The notes below the pieces were generated by a model. The model was not told the origin of the DNA. It made no database searches and worked only from the letters and a program-made list of their open reading frames with translations. DNA of 64,000 nucleotides from Pascua guehoae (lineage: Eukaryota > Basidiomycota > Tremellomycetes > Trichosporonales > Trichosporonaceae), in contig BCJX01000002.1 of the NCBI GenBank assembly GCA_001600415.1, forward strand, positions 1,992,513 through 2,056,512, given 5' to 3'. The translations under genes were made by a program, and so were the position numbers. Positions 27,050 to 38,313 of the stretch are shown here, in pieces (the stretch's first letter is position 1; the number at the start of each line of letters is the position of its first letter).

Positions 27050-27317
27050 GTTCTTGTTGTGTTCTTTTTGGTGGCTTTTTTCCGGTTGTGCGCACAGACC
27101 ACAGCCGCAGCCGACTTACCGCCGGTTGTCGGGATCGGCGCTGGCCGGGTCCTCCGCCTCTGTCATTTTGTGCAAGAAAGTTGTAATTGCGTCACACGAC
27201 TGTGTGACATGGCTCACATGTCTGGCGTGTCTGGCGTGGTATATCTTGCCACTACCGGCCCCCAGGTTTGCATCATTCACCTCCTCATCGATCTCTTCTC
27301 TTCCCCTCACACACAAC

Positions 27318-28463
27318 ATGCCCATTCTCGCCACAGCACCCGTGTCTCTTGCTGTCACACCCACAGTGTTTGGGACAGGCATGCCCAGCCCATGCCCACC
27401 ACTGTCGGCTGTGCCTGTCCAAGTCGCACAACGGTCCGTGCCAATCGACCACACTGCTTTTCCACACATCTTGGATCAAATTATCGCTACCGCCCCTCCG
27501 TCGTCGCTCCGTGCGTTGCGCGCAACTTGCCGCACCCTGCGCGCGCGCGTCGACGCCCTGATGCCCACCCATGTCGCCGTGTCCGACGTTTGCGGAGAGA
27601 GTCGGGTGACTGTCGCGGGGACGGGCAAAGTGCTACCGACTTTTCCTAGGGCTCAGTGGCTCGCGCCACCAGGACAAGTGGCACCACCCCTCGTCGAAGG
27701 CCGACAAAACGATCGCTTGGCACAGAGGTGGTCCGACAATATCCTGGTCCTCGACGTCCATGACTACCCCGCCCTGCGCACCACGACGGCTGGTTCCTCC
27801 TTGACCCGAATCCACACCCTCCGCCTCCTAAGGCCGACACACTGGTTTGAGCCGCCGGTCCTGAGCGTCTTCTCGGCCCGGCGTCTCGTCGTCCACGCTA
27901 CCCTTCCCAGGGACCAAGGATTTGCCGCCTGTGCAATGAAGTTTGGGCCGCCGCTCGGCGTCCCCCGCCTCGTCTTCCACATTACCTGCGACCAGAGCCA
28001 ACCGGGGCTTCGCGATGCAAGCATTGGCTTGAGCTGCATCGCGCCAACCCTCAAACATGTCGTCGTCATTTTTGCCCTGGCCAAGCCGCCGCCCGACGAC
28101 AACAACCAGTCTGGCTCAGCCGCAGACGCCGCCACCGACGTATCTGCACGCTGGGCGACAGAATCGTACGCTCTCCAACCCCTCGGTCTTCTCCGTCACA
28201 TGGCCTGGGCCCCCGGCGTACGGTACACGTTTGTCGGCGCCGACAAGCTCCACCCAGCCTGTTTCGGGATCGACTCGGCAAAGGGTCGCGTCACAAACGC
28301 CGAGCTCCGCGCCACCGTCGTCAATGCCGTTTGTAGCCGCCGCCCCCGCCGCGTGACGGCCCAGGAACGCAACGAGATCACGCGCAAGATTGAATTCATC
28401 TCGCTCGAAGCGTACCGCGCCCGCCTCCACCCGCATGATTTCACGCTTGAAACGCAGTTCTGA
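27318..28463 (+). CDS. F-box-like protein, paralog 1 of a tandem pair
   Basis: Single-exon protein of 381 residues starting MPILATAPVS; function unknown. After a 50-residue low-complexity leader, the segment FPHILDQIIATAPPSSL with RALRATCRTLRARVDAL resembles a degenerate F-box: a helix, a Leu/Ala-rich turn, then the 'ATC(R)xLR' helix. The rest has alternating hydrophobic strands such as ILVLDVHDY, IHTLRLLRP and ARRLVVHATLP, reminiscent of divergent leucine-rich repeats. It aligns along its full length with the next gene (shared LLRHM, RYT, HPACFG/DPICFG, SLEAYRARLHP/SLEDYEERLHP). I know this architecture as an expanded family in tremellomycete yeasts. If the F-box is functional, it would recruit a substrate to an SCF ubiquitin ligase. 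No catalytic motif is present. Confidence 0.7.
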   Translation: MPILATAPVSLAVTPTVFGTGMPSPCPPLSAVPVQVAQRSVPIDHTAFPHILDQIIATAPPSSLRALRATCRTLRARVDALMPTHVAVSDVCGESRVTVAGTGKVLPTFPRAQWLAPPGQVAPPLVEGRQNDRLAQRWSDNILVLDVHDYPALRTTTAGSSLTRIHTLRLLRPTHWFEPPVLSVFSARRLVVHATLPRDQGFAACAMKFGPPLGVPRLVFHITCDQSQPGLRDASIGLSCIAPTLKHVVVIFALAKPPPDDNNQSGSAADAATDVSARWATESYALQPLGLLRHMAWAPGVRYTFVGADKLHPACFGIDSAKGRVTNAELRATVVNAVCSRRPRRVTAQERNEITRKIEFISLEAYRARLHPHDFTLETQF

Positions 28464-29236
28464 GAGAGGCTCGTGTGGTCAACCCGCCATTGAGACCTTG
28501 AGACGGCAGGGGATAGAGATGTTCTTGGCTTCGCGATCGGACCCGTGATGTACGCTTCTGTTTGTTGTGCTGCATGTGACAAGTTCGGGACTAAACAGAC
28601 AGGTGTACTCATCGTTGTGGCGGTGTGGGACGATGGCGATGACGCCACTGTTGGTGAGAGCTGGACACAGCACACACCGGCTGGCACCATGCAAAACAAC
28701 AGGTCAGCTTTGCAGGATCGCATGTGGACAGCACTGTCTGTAAACTTTTTTTTTGTCTCAGTTGGTCGCGCTTGATCACGTCGCATGACACTTTTGCAGA
28801 CGCCACCCCTGTCATGACTTTGGCTCGGCGCAGCTTGTCGGCGCATGGATCGCTTCTACCACGAGGCCGCATTGATCGCCTTCGCGCATCTCGCCACACT
28901 GTGATCTACCGTCCATGGCCCATGGCCCCGCCCACTGACCAGCCCACGGCAGCAGCTCTACTACTACTGCATGCCGGCTACACCCTTTACACACAAACCC
29001 CTGCGGCTTACATCGCTACATATCGCGGTTGATCGCGGCAGCTCGGACTATACAACCCCGCTCTGATACACTTCTTACTGGTGCCGTATCGTCCAATGTC
29101 ACGTCACGCGATGGCATGAGGACAGGAGCAAAGCAACACAAGTGTCACGCCCTCAAACACTCGTCAACTCTTATTGATCTCAACATTGCTCACCTCTCAC
29201 TCCTCACGCCACATCTTCACACCCTCCCTGCTCGCC
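28464..29236. other. Spacer between tandem F-box-like paralogs
   Basis: No gene is seen. It holds the 3' region of paralog 1 and the upstream region of paralog 2. Confidence 0.6.
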
Positions 29237-30619
29237 ATGTCCACACTGTCCAGCGTCTCGGGGTACTCCTCGCTCTCGTCGCTCTCATCACACAGGCCGA
29301 CACCGTCGCTATCGTCGTCGGTGCCTCCTTTGTCGCCTACATCCATCCTCCTCTCTCCAAACTCGCTTGGCCTCGGCCTCTCACCGGGCCCAGTCGTCCG
29401 CTCGACACCGTCCCTCCCATCTTCGCCGCGTTCGCCTAGGGGCCCGTGGGCTTCTGGGTGGTCGCCTTCGGCCTCGGTTTCCGATCTTAGCCTTCATTCG
29501 CCGCCACGCTCGCCTGGCAAGTCGCTACGCTCGCACGGCCCTCGGTCGCCAAGCAAATCGCCGCCAACGCTGCGCAAGCCTTTCAAGCTCACCAACCCAC
29601 CAAAGTCGCCGCGTCGCCAACGCAAACCACCAGTCGTCATCGACTATCACCGTTTCCCGCACATTATCGAACAAATATGCCAGCACGCGTGCCCCTCGGT
29701 TCTCCGCGCCGTCCGTGCAACATGCCGCAGCCTCCGCGTGACGGCTGACAAGATTGCGCCGACTCACCTCGTCGTGTACCCCACGGTCGACTATCCGGGT
29801 TACCACATCAATGTGCCAACCACGGGTGAGGTCCTTGGCCACCTCCCACAACGCATTGCCAAGCGCAGACCAAAACGCCTATCATTCCCAGTCGGGTGCT
29901 TTGACTACGACGAGGGCAACGAACCCTCGGGCCCGCCATGGGGAGACAATGTCTCTGTCCTCGACTTCCGTAGCCGCCCGCCCTTTGTCGGCACGTGCAA
30001 GTACCGCCTCCACACACTGCGGCACCTCTCGCCGTCCAACCTCGCGCACGCGTTTGCAAGCACCAACATTCCCGCGCGCCGTCTCATCATTGGCGTCCGC
30101 TTCCCCGAACAACGCGAGCACGAGACATGGCGCGCGCCGCGCCTCGCCCTTCTCAACCCTCCGGGCCTCCGCAAGCTCGTCGTGCACGTCACGTGCGACA
30201 CGAGCCGCCCACACTTGCCATACTGCACGATCGGCAACGTCCAAGGCTCCGAGGGCTTGCGGCACGTCGTCATCATCTTCCACCGCCTCGACACACCCAC
30301 AGCCATGTTCTGGACCATTGTGGCCGGTCAGCCAATCGGCCTGCTCCGACACATGCGCTGGCTCAAGGGCATGCGGTATACCCTCGTCGACGCCACAGAG
30401 CTCGATCCCATCTGCTTTGGACTCCCCGGCGGCCCGCGGAGCAACGCAGAGCTCAAGAGCGAAATCGTCAATGTCGTCATGCCAAAGCAACACGAGCGCC
30501 AGTGGTCCGACGAGGATCACAAGCGCGCCATGAAAAATGTCGAGTTTATGAGCCTGGAAGATTACGAGGAGCGCTTGCACCCATACGACTTCAAGCTCGA
30601 GACCGACATGGGCTGGTGA
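29237..30619 (+). CDS. F-box-like protein, paralog 2, with Ser-Pro-rich N terminus
   Basis: Single exon, 460 residues. The first about 135 residues are rich in Ser-Pro and Ser-Leu (for example SPRSPRGP and SPSKSPP), with many SP sites that fit proline-directed kinases. The F-box-like segment is VVIDYHRFPHIIEQICQHA, then RAVRATCRSLR. The remainder parallels the upstream paralog through to the C terminus (YDFKLETDMGW). The tandem same-strand arrangement implies local duplication. The two differ mostly in the N-terminal leader, which is about 85 residues longer here. Function is unknown beyond the F-box-like inference. The start ATG at 29237 is chosen because upstream in-frame sequence is pyrimidine-rich and leader-like. 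Confidence 0.7.
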   Translation: MSTLSSVSGYSSLSSLSSHRPTPSLSSSVPPLSPTSILLSPNSLGLGLSPGPVVRSTPSLPSSPRSPRGPWASGWSPSASVSDLSLHSPPRSPGKSLRSHGPRSPSKSPPTLRKPFKLTNPPKSPRRQRKPPVVIDYHRFPHIIEQICQHACPSVLRAVRATCRSLRVTADKIAPTHLVVYPTVDYPGYHINVPTTGEVLGHLPQRIAKRRPKRLSFPVGCFDYDEGNEPSGPPWGDNVSVLDFRSRPPFVGTCKYRLHTLRHLSPSNLAHAFASTNIPARRLIIGVRFPEQREHETWRAPRLALLNPPGLRKLVVHVTCDTSRPHLPYCTIGNVQGSEGLRHVVIIFHRLDTPTAMFWTIVAGQPIGLLRHMRWLKGMRYTLVDATELDPICFGLPGGPRSNAELKSEIVNVVMPKQHERQWSDEDHKRAMKNVEFMSLEDYEERLHPYDFKLETDMGW

Positions 30620-30939
30620 GGCGCGGTTGAGCGCCATCGTACGTTGAAGGAAGGGGTGGAGTTGGGGGATGACCACACCGTCGTAGGAAGCGCCACCCAA
30701 CGGCCCCCCCTTGTCGAGAATGGTGTACTACAGTTTGGGCCGTCGCTGAGCGCATATACGCTCCTTCCCACTGTGTTTCCTTTTGTAAGAGGTCTGGCCA
30801 GCGGCCAGGTGCTGTTGAGACCTGACCATTATCTTGTAGGTCATGATATACCGTGCATGTAAGATCTACCCAGCGTACCTGTTATCCCAACGAAACTTCG
30901 ATATAGCGAGGCACGAGCCTCGCCGTTTACGTCTGCCGC
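30620..30939. other. Convergent 3' spacer
   Basis: The region holds the facing 3' ends of F-box-like paralog 2 (+) and PDX3 (-). No other feature is seen. Confidence 0.6.
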
Positions 30940-31843
30940 TCAAGGAGCCAGACGGGACACCTCCCACTCGGCGCCGGGAGCACGTGTGAAGCGGAACCGG
31001 TCGTGGAGGCGGCTCGGCTGTCCGGCCCAGAACTCGATTTCACTAGCGGGTCAGTCACTCAGATACGGGCGATGGAGCATGGAGCTGGTGGTCGACTTCT
31101 CGTCGTCTCGTTGTCACTCACGTGGGCACAATCCTCCACCCGCCCCAGTGCTCGGGACAGGGCACGTCCTTGCCCTCGAAGCGCTTCTCGGCCTGCCTTA
31201 CGGCATCCTCGAGGTCGTCCTCGCCGACGCTTCCGCTCTGCTCGCTGGCCCACGCGCCAATCTGGGACCCCCTGGGCCGAGAGGCAAAGTAGGCCTCGCT
31301 CTCGGCCCGGGACACCTTTTCGACGTCGCCGACGACGCGGACCTGGCGCGACACTTCGCGCCAGTGGAACACGAGCGCGGCGTGGGGGTTGGAAGCAAGC
31401 TCACGTCCCTTGCGCGAGTTGTAGTTTGTAAAGAAGACAAAGCCGCGGTCGTCGACTTCCTTGAGCAGCACGACGCGCGCAGACGGCACACCCTGCGGCG
31501 TCGACGTGCACAGCGTCATGGCCTCGGGCTCGCGGACGGGGGGGACCGACGGGTCCGCGGGAGCGAGCGCGTCGCTCAGCCACGAGCGGAAGAGCGTGAG
31601 CGGGTCCGACTCGAGGCGGTCGGGCGTCAGACGCGACGACCGGTACTGGTTGTGCGCCGTCAGGCGGACCGAGGTCGCAGTCTTGTCTGCGGCGGCGGGG
31701 TCGGGCATCGTCGAGGCCAAGGTTGAGGCTGTCCGGCGGGGAAGAGTGCAAGAAGAGAGAGCAAGACGGGCAGGCTGGCGGACTAGGAACAGTGAGCGCG
31801 TAAGGTGCAGGCGGTTGACGTTGACGAGGGCAGAAGTCGTCAT
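30940..31843 (-). CDS. PDX3: Pyridoxamine 5'-phosphate oxidase
   Basis: FMN-dependent oxidation of pyridoxine- or pyridoxamine-5'-phosphate to pyridoxal 5'-phosphate, the last step of vitamin B6 salvage. There are two exons. The first runs from 31843 to the intron donor after GGWRIVP; the second starts after a CTAG acceptor and encodes [15 protein letters not shown] to the stop. Family motifs are [32 protein letters not shown] (FMN region), [39 protein letters not shown] and the C-terminal [13 protein letters not shown] phosphate-binding segment. The first 45 residues are basic and free of acidic residues ([20 protein letters not shown]), which suggests a mitochondrial presequence. A second in-frame ATG at residue 46 (MPDPAAADK) would give a cytosolic form of normal length. 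Confidence 0.95.
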
Positions 31844-32327
31844 TCAGCGCGCAAGAGAAAGATCCAGCGAGGTAAGGTCCGATGGGTCGACGCGGGTGAT
31901 CGGGGACAAGTACTCAGACAACTGGACGAGGGTATGGACAACCGCGTTGGCGACAGCGAGGACTGGAGACGAATGGATAGAACCTGCTCGGAGGAGAGTA
32001 AGAAGCAGCAACAGTCGAGCAAAGTTGGCCTCGCTTCGAGTCGGTCAGACATTCGGGACGCCGTCAGCAGCCCCCGATGGCGCCAGGCACGGATTGCTCA
32101 TGTCATGTCCCGGCGCTGGCCGAGCCCCCGATGGCCGGAATTCCTGCGGCCCATGTCCCAATGTCCTCGTCCACCTGTTCGGTCACCAGCTGCCATCAAG
32201 TACTTGTCCTCTGTGGATATGACACCCAAACGTAAACATCTAGCACCATGAGCACCCTGTACGCTGAACTGGCCGATTGTTTGTTGATCTCTGACGTTCG
32301 ACTGATTGGAGAAGACAACGCTTGGCC

Positions 32328-32430
32328 CGGAGCTCCATCAAAAAGATGGACCGTGCGTTTTTGGAAGCTCTGAAATACTGACTACGGAGCTCCATCAAAA
32401 AGATGGAGCGCCATAGTGCGTTTTGGCAAG
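32328..32430. repeat. Two imperfect tandem copies of a hairpin unit
   Basis: The 23-bp sequence starting CGGAGCTCCATC occurs at 32328-32350 and again at 32385-32407. After each copy a similar TGCGTTTT...AAGCTC block follows, so the duplicated unit is about 57 bp. Within the second copy, GCTCCATC-AAAAA-GATGGAGC forms an 8-bp hairpin with a 5-nt loop; the first copy keeps 6 of those pairs. Confidence 0.85.
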
Positions 32431-32737
32431 CTCCAGAATACACACAATCCCTGCCAACAGACTCGCTTGGCAGCCATTGTGTGTTTTTCAGCACCCAGAA
32501 AAGTGTAATACGTGACGCTCAGGCCTGTTGTGTCCACGGTAGTGCATTTTGTACCCCAATGTCCATGCAATCCATAATGCATGCAACACAGCTTCTGGTG
32601 AGATGGTGCCTCGACAGCGCAGTATGTAGGCGACTGGGGGCTCATGGCTCTCCCTTAATGCCATGGGCATGTACAGGAAGCTCCGTAGGCGTTCCATCGT
32701 CCAGCCCTGTCATCGTCGTCCCCAGACCACCTCCCAC

Positions 32738-33112
32738 CATGTCTGCTCACTCGTACCCCCCTCTCCCATTTGTCTGTAGGACGCGATTCTTTCTGACCGA
32801 AGCTAGCCTCAGTCAACATATCGCTTCTCGTCTCGAAGTGGAGCTGAACCGACTAGATCATAATACTCTCCTCTGCGTCCTTGGCGTCGAGACAGGAGCC
32901 TGGGGCCAACCTGCCAAGACTGCTGGCCGCCCCAGACCGAATGATCTGGGCTCATCCCACAGCTCATGCAACTGGGGAATGAACAGAGCGTTGGAACGAC
33001 ATCCTCATGGACTTCGTACTACAGAGCTGGAGTATCCAGTCGTATGGATCAGTCGGTGCCTGTACCGCTTCCGAGGCATACGAGCTACTACTGTACCGGT
33101 CCGCACAGCAGA
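32738..33112 (+). pseudogene. Possible decayed or unresolved gene
   Basis: A frame starting MSAHSYPPLPF continues through LTEASLSQHIASRLEVELN. From about 32900 the protein-like signal moves to another frame (LPRLLAAPDRMIWAHP) and, after a stop near 32980, resumes as WNDILMDFVLQSW. A change of frame without clear splice sites suggests a relic, but a poorly recognised intron could also explain it. No family was recognised. Confidence 0.22.
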
Positions 33113-34897
33113 AAGAGTGACGACCCAACTGTCGGATGCGTGCGCGTCTTAACGGTCACGTCTGGCCGCGAGCGGCACGATCAACGGCAGCACGCGGTGT
33201 CCGTCCCGTCCGCTTCACCTGTCGATAGGGCACCGTCATATCAATAATGTCCAGGAGAACGAGGTATACGACGCGCGGATGTGGGGTTCTATTCGGCGCC
33301 AGGCATGTTTAATCACGTTCCGATGGCGTCGCCCAGAACATGGACTGCACCTGAGTTGGTCATCTCGCCCAAGATCTTTGGTCAGTGGGCTGTGAAACGA
33401 CCAGCCATCTCCCAGATCGGTTCAACGACGCCACCCAGTTCCGCTCATTTTCGGGGTGCTAATCAACATTTTCAAGGTCAGGTGGCCATTGGCTGCTGGG
33501 CTCTCGATCAAAAGCGTGTTTTGCATGTTTTGCGCCAAGGGCGCCATGTTGAGCATTAGCAGGATGGCTGTGGGAATATAGGTTTAGAGGACTGGCGCCA
33601 CGTGTTTGATTTTTTTTTTCTTGGATGTAGACCGCCTACCGCCCCGCCTACCGTCTATGGTTCATGTCCTGGCAATGTGCCTCTCCCTCCGCGCCTAGGC
33701 CCGTTTTTCCTTTGCTATTCAATGGCCGACATATAGTGTGGCACCGTCCCGTGCGGGATCTCCATCCAATTCTTTAAAGCTCTCGGCATAGGAATCAGTT
33801 GGAATCCCTGCTACGCGGCTCGCACGGCGACATGAGTTGATCATCTTTACGGTTCCGCCGCGGTGGAAACTATAGGCCCGAACATGCCAGAACGGCAGCC
33901 GCACCTGGGATGGGCTGGACTCACGTTACGACTCCCTTAATGTGTGCTCATTAGCGGACCAGCAATCAGACTAAACGGAGTGTTCACAGCACATGGCGGT
34001 GGTATGTGGCGTCGCTCCCCTGCTCTGCAAACATGGTGCGTGCGCGCAATGTCGGCGTTGTTCTCGTCCTGGACCATGGGTGTTAGCGGCTCTTGGTGGC
34101 GTGCTAGGGGCATGGGACGGCTCGCTGCCGAGAGTTAGCAAACTGCTGGGCGGCGGGGCAGTGTGGGTCGTTTGGCTTGCAGCGGGTCCCAAAACGGCCT
34201 AAATGCCGACATGCGCCTGCATGACAGCGCATATCGTATACCCCGCGTTACGAGCGTCTCGGACCCCGACGTGGCCGCTGACCACGCTGGGGAGGGTGGT
34301 GTGGACATATGAACAAGACGGGATCCAATCTTCCGGCTTGGGTCGGAACGGTTGCCCGTCGGTTGGTCTCTGCCAGGACTTGGGCCTCCGTCCCTCATAT
34401 GCCCTAGCGCCTCCCGCGGCTCGATAAACCTCGACAATACAGTGCATGGAGAGGCTTTCGGTACAGGGTACAAGTGCCTGTCTCATACATACGCCAGCTA
34501 TCCGCTGGTGCGCACTACTGGTATCGCAATAATGTAAAGGACGTCACAGTCGTGGTGGATGGCAGTCACCAAGGCCACACACACCCCAACCCAGTGGTCC
34601 CTGGCCCAGCCCCCGCAAGCGCCCTGAGGCTGTCCGGCATGCAGTGCATGCAGGCACGTACACGGTGGCCAGTGGCCACGGCCGTGCATACCCCCAATCG
34701 GGGCTCGGGTGTCAGGACCAAGTGCTGGTTGCTAGAGTGGTCCCCCGGAACCAGCGCTCGTCCATGGGCAAGGGGTACCGACTTGATTGTAACAAAACAA
34801 ACCCAATCTGTTTCCACCACTTGTCCTTTTCACCACCACAAACTTCGTTCTCCACAACGGCCACACCGGCCACATCGACACTCTACTGCTCCCCGCC

Positions 34898-37800
34898 ATG
34901 CGCCGCCTGTGGTGCGCCTTTGTCGGCTGCCCCACGAGCGAGAAGCGCCAAGGCGGGGTCACGCCAGACGGACAAGCCCTGCCAGACTGGCTCTCATGGT
35001 CCGAGGTGAGCCATGACAACCCCGGAGGGGACCACAATGAAACGCACGGTCCACCACCCCCTTTCCCGACACAAGACATGCCTTGTTCATGTCCATGAGC
35101 ATCAGTAACGCTCACACTCAGTATGTCACGACCGTGAGCGGGGTAGCCATTACAACGGGCGAAGTGGTCAACGTTCCATTGACGTGTGAGTCGAGTGGCT
35201 ATGACGGCGTGTAGCAGCACAAAAAAAATCACACACGTCGGCGGATCATGTCTAACATTTGACGCCGCCCGTGTTCTTCGGCATTGAGACTGATGGTGCA
35301 GATTACGGTCCAGCCATCCCGCTCGGCAGCGGCTGGGACTATGGTGGGTCGACATCCCCACCACGCACATCGACAACGTCGTCAACGACTTCCTCGGCGC
35401 CATCGAGCGTTCCATCGTCTTCGCTCACCTCAGCCCCAGCCGCGTCATCAACAACATCCACAACTTCAACCACACAAACATCAACATCAACCACCCCATC
35501 ATCAACCTCTGCATCAGTGTCTACAACGTCCTCATCGGCATCGGCATCCTCGTCAATATCCACATCAGTCGCATCTACGTCGTCTACGACCGTTCCCTCC
35601 TCTACGACCCCACCCCCTTCCACATCACGTTCAGCCACCCAGTCGGCTCCTCCGTCATCAACCACGAGCGACGTTGGAGCTGTTCCAGTTCGCGATCCGC
35701 GTCACCTCGGAGTTATTCTCCCTGCGGTCCTCGTGCCTGTGCTGGTCGGTCTCCTCGTCCTGGCCTTGTTAGCTTGCCTTTGGCGGCGACGAAAACGCGA
35801 CCGCGATCCAGCGGCGCACACACCACCAAGATGGGCATCCGTCCCCACTTCTGAGACGGCCGAAAAGGACCCAAAGGGATTGGGACCATCAGGACAAGAC
35901 ATTGCATCCAAGGAGGGTGCAGCTGCTGGGTACGGCACCGCCGGCATGGGACTGGAAGCGATCGACGAAGATGACGATGAGGAGGGGCCGGTCGGATCCC
36001 CATCACGCTGGAGTGGGGAGCACGCATCCCTCCTTGTCCAGACGCCGGACAACGGGTCACGGGTAGGTATCGACAACTCGTCGGGTGCGTTTGGTGGTGC
36101 TATCGCCGGCATTGGCCTCCTTCAAAGCCTGGGCCTCACCAGGCGAGAGAGTTCGTCGTCCCGGGCATCATCAGCGCACCGTTCCGAGCCATCCCTCCGG
36201 TCTCTCCCCAACGTGAGCACGTCGACAATCGACAAAATGGTCGGTCTCTTTCCCATGGCGCACTCATCGCGCTCTGGGGAACGTACGACAAGCGGAGGGA
36301 CGACGACGGGAACGACGACGGGAACGACGGCAGGGACGACAGACGCCAAACGTTCGTCGGGGACCAGTTCGGCTTGGGGAAGCTCGGCGTTCGGCAGCTC
36401 GGGCTACACAGATGCCAAACGCTCGTCTGGAACCAGCTCGGGATACGTCCCCGTGCATGACGAGGACTTGTTCTACAATGTGCCCCGCCCGTCGCCCTAT
36501 CCGGATCGCCAGCAGAGGCAAGAGGGGAGCGACCGCAACTCGTCGCGCCAGACAAGTGGCAACAGCACGACGGGAACCGGAACAAGCAGTAGCGGCGTGT
36601 ACATGACTGCATCCAGTGTGAGGGCAGTTCACGGATCGGGTTCGTTGGGCAGCCACGAGTCGGGATCCCTCAATGGGTCTGGCTCGCTCAGCGGCTCGTC
36701 ATCCAACTCTCACTCGAGCGGGAGTAAGGGTAGCAAAGCCAGCAAGGCGAGCGTCTTCCGTGGGGCCGGTGGCCGCCTTCATCATGCCATCCCCGAGGAG
36801 GCGGTTGCGGGCGCGGCGGCCGGTGTTGTTGGAGGCTTGGGGGTTGCAGCCCTGTCGAGCGAATTCGACCTGGGTGTGCCCCGTAGTCGAGCCGAATCCC
36901 ACGACGGCACTGGAACCGAGAGTTCGTCGCAGTCGCAGTATGACTCGGCAGGGTCAGACTTCTATGGCAGGGACGAGGGAGACCTCGGCGAGTTTGGTGC
37001 ACGTCCCGGCCGCCGACGACTTCGTGCGTCCCCCGGACCGGAGCAAGGGTATGGGGGACGACGCTTTGCGGGACGCAACCTCAGCACAGGGACATTCGGG
37101 CCATTTGGCGACGACCAGGAGTGAGTCTATTATCTTTGGCTGGCAGTACAGGCACTGACAAACAGGTATCCTGCAGCACCAGCCCCTTCACCAATGCCCT
37201 CCGGGCAAGGTGAGGCAGTTGGCGCGTCCTTGTCCATCCCCGCGGCCGGTCTCCTGGCCAACAGGTTATCAGACGTACCGCACACGGCCTTCCCGAAGCG
37301 CCCAGATTCTTCTGGATCATTGGAGGTGGCACGGAGTCAACCACAAGAGCGTGCTCTGCTGAGTGACGACGACTCACCCGTACGACACGGGCGGACTGTA
37401 TCTGTTCCAGCTCGCACGCTTCTCTCTCCGTTACCTGGACTTCGGCGCCAAGCTCCGCCTCCCGGACCAGTCAGTATCGAAAGGCCACTTACACTGATCG
37501 GAGGCGACATGATGTTGTCGCCGTTCGGCCCAGCTGTCGACGGGCGAGGCGGTGTGTCTGATCATTCGTCGCCGCCGAGTCACTTTCCAGAGGCGATGGA
37601 TCCGATTCCTCAGAACATTGGCCTCGGCCTGGCACGCTCCAACACCTCACGCTCTGTCAATGACCTCCTCTCTTCCACGGACCATACCATTTCCTCTACG
37701 GGTGCGACTGCTGGCGGCGTGCGCCTAACCCTCTATGACGAATTTGGCGTTGTGCAGGAGGCGAGCAGGGTGAGTCGACATGACCAGCCGTTTCTGAGCT

Positions 37801-38313
37801 AACATACAGTCTGCGCCCGCTTTGTTCAGCCTTCGACCAGGGGCAGCGTCGCCGCTCTGGACCACGGTTACCACCACAGGAACGGGCAGCAACGACTCGT
37901 CTGGGACAGGAGCGAGCGTGCTGGGGTCCTATAGCAGTTCGGAGGACCGGCACACGTACGAAGTCCAGGCGGTTCGGGGACGGCTGCACCAGCCGTTTGT
38001 GTTTGGTTCTGTTGAGCCAAGTGACACGACGACAACGGCCACGACTGTGGCCATGGCGAGCATCACCCCCCGCCCACCGTCGTCGGTGCGCGATTTCCCC
38101 TCGTCATTGGGCCACGCGTCGGTCAGCCTTGACTCGCCGGAAACGGAGGATACGCCGAGGATGGAGGCGACACCGAGGGTTGATGCTACGCCGCAAGTGC
38201 GCGGCTCGCCGCACGTTGGAGGCTCGTCGCCCCGCGTGCCAACCACGCCGCGTGCAGGCGAAGACGAGGGGCGCGGAGGGGACCGCTGGAACTGGCTGCC
38301 ATGGAAGAGGTAG
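34898..38313 (+). CDS. Single-pass Ser/Thr-rich surface protein, sensor-like
   Basis: Function is not recognised; the architecture resembles fungal wall-stress sensors (Wsc/Mid2 type). Five exons are inferred. A short first exon at 34898 (MRRLWCAFVGC) is followed by YVTTVSGVAITTGEVV and then YYGPAIPLGSGWDYGG. A segment of about 110 residues, almost all Ser, Thr, Ala and Pro (likely O-mannosylated), precedes the membrane helix (VILPAVLVPVLVGLLVLALL) and a basic stop-transfer (WRRRKRDRD). The cytoplasmic part is long (about 750 residues), low in complexity, with Thr/Gly, Ser/Gly and Asp/Glu patches, repeated DAKRSSGTSS, and near the end several TPR(M/V)(E/D)ATP-like repeats. The C terminus reads DRWNWLPWKR. 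No good signal peptide is visible on the first exon, so the true first exon may differ. No WSC or Cys-rich domain is seen. Confidence 0.65.

Larger units (their letters stand above)
31844..34897. other. 3-kb sparse region with repeats and possible gene relic
   Basis: The first 250 nt are the PDX3 promoter. The rest holds tandem hairpin repeats (32328-32430), a stretch of disconnected coding-like frames (32738-33112) and otherwise nothing convincing. A run of 10 T sits near 33610. Confidence 0.5.
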
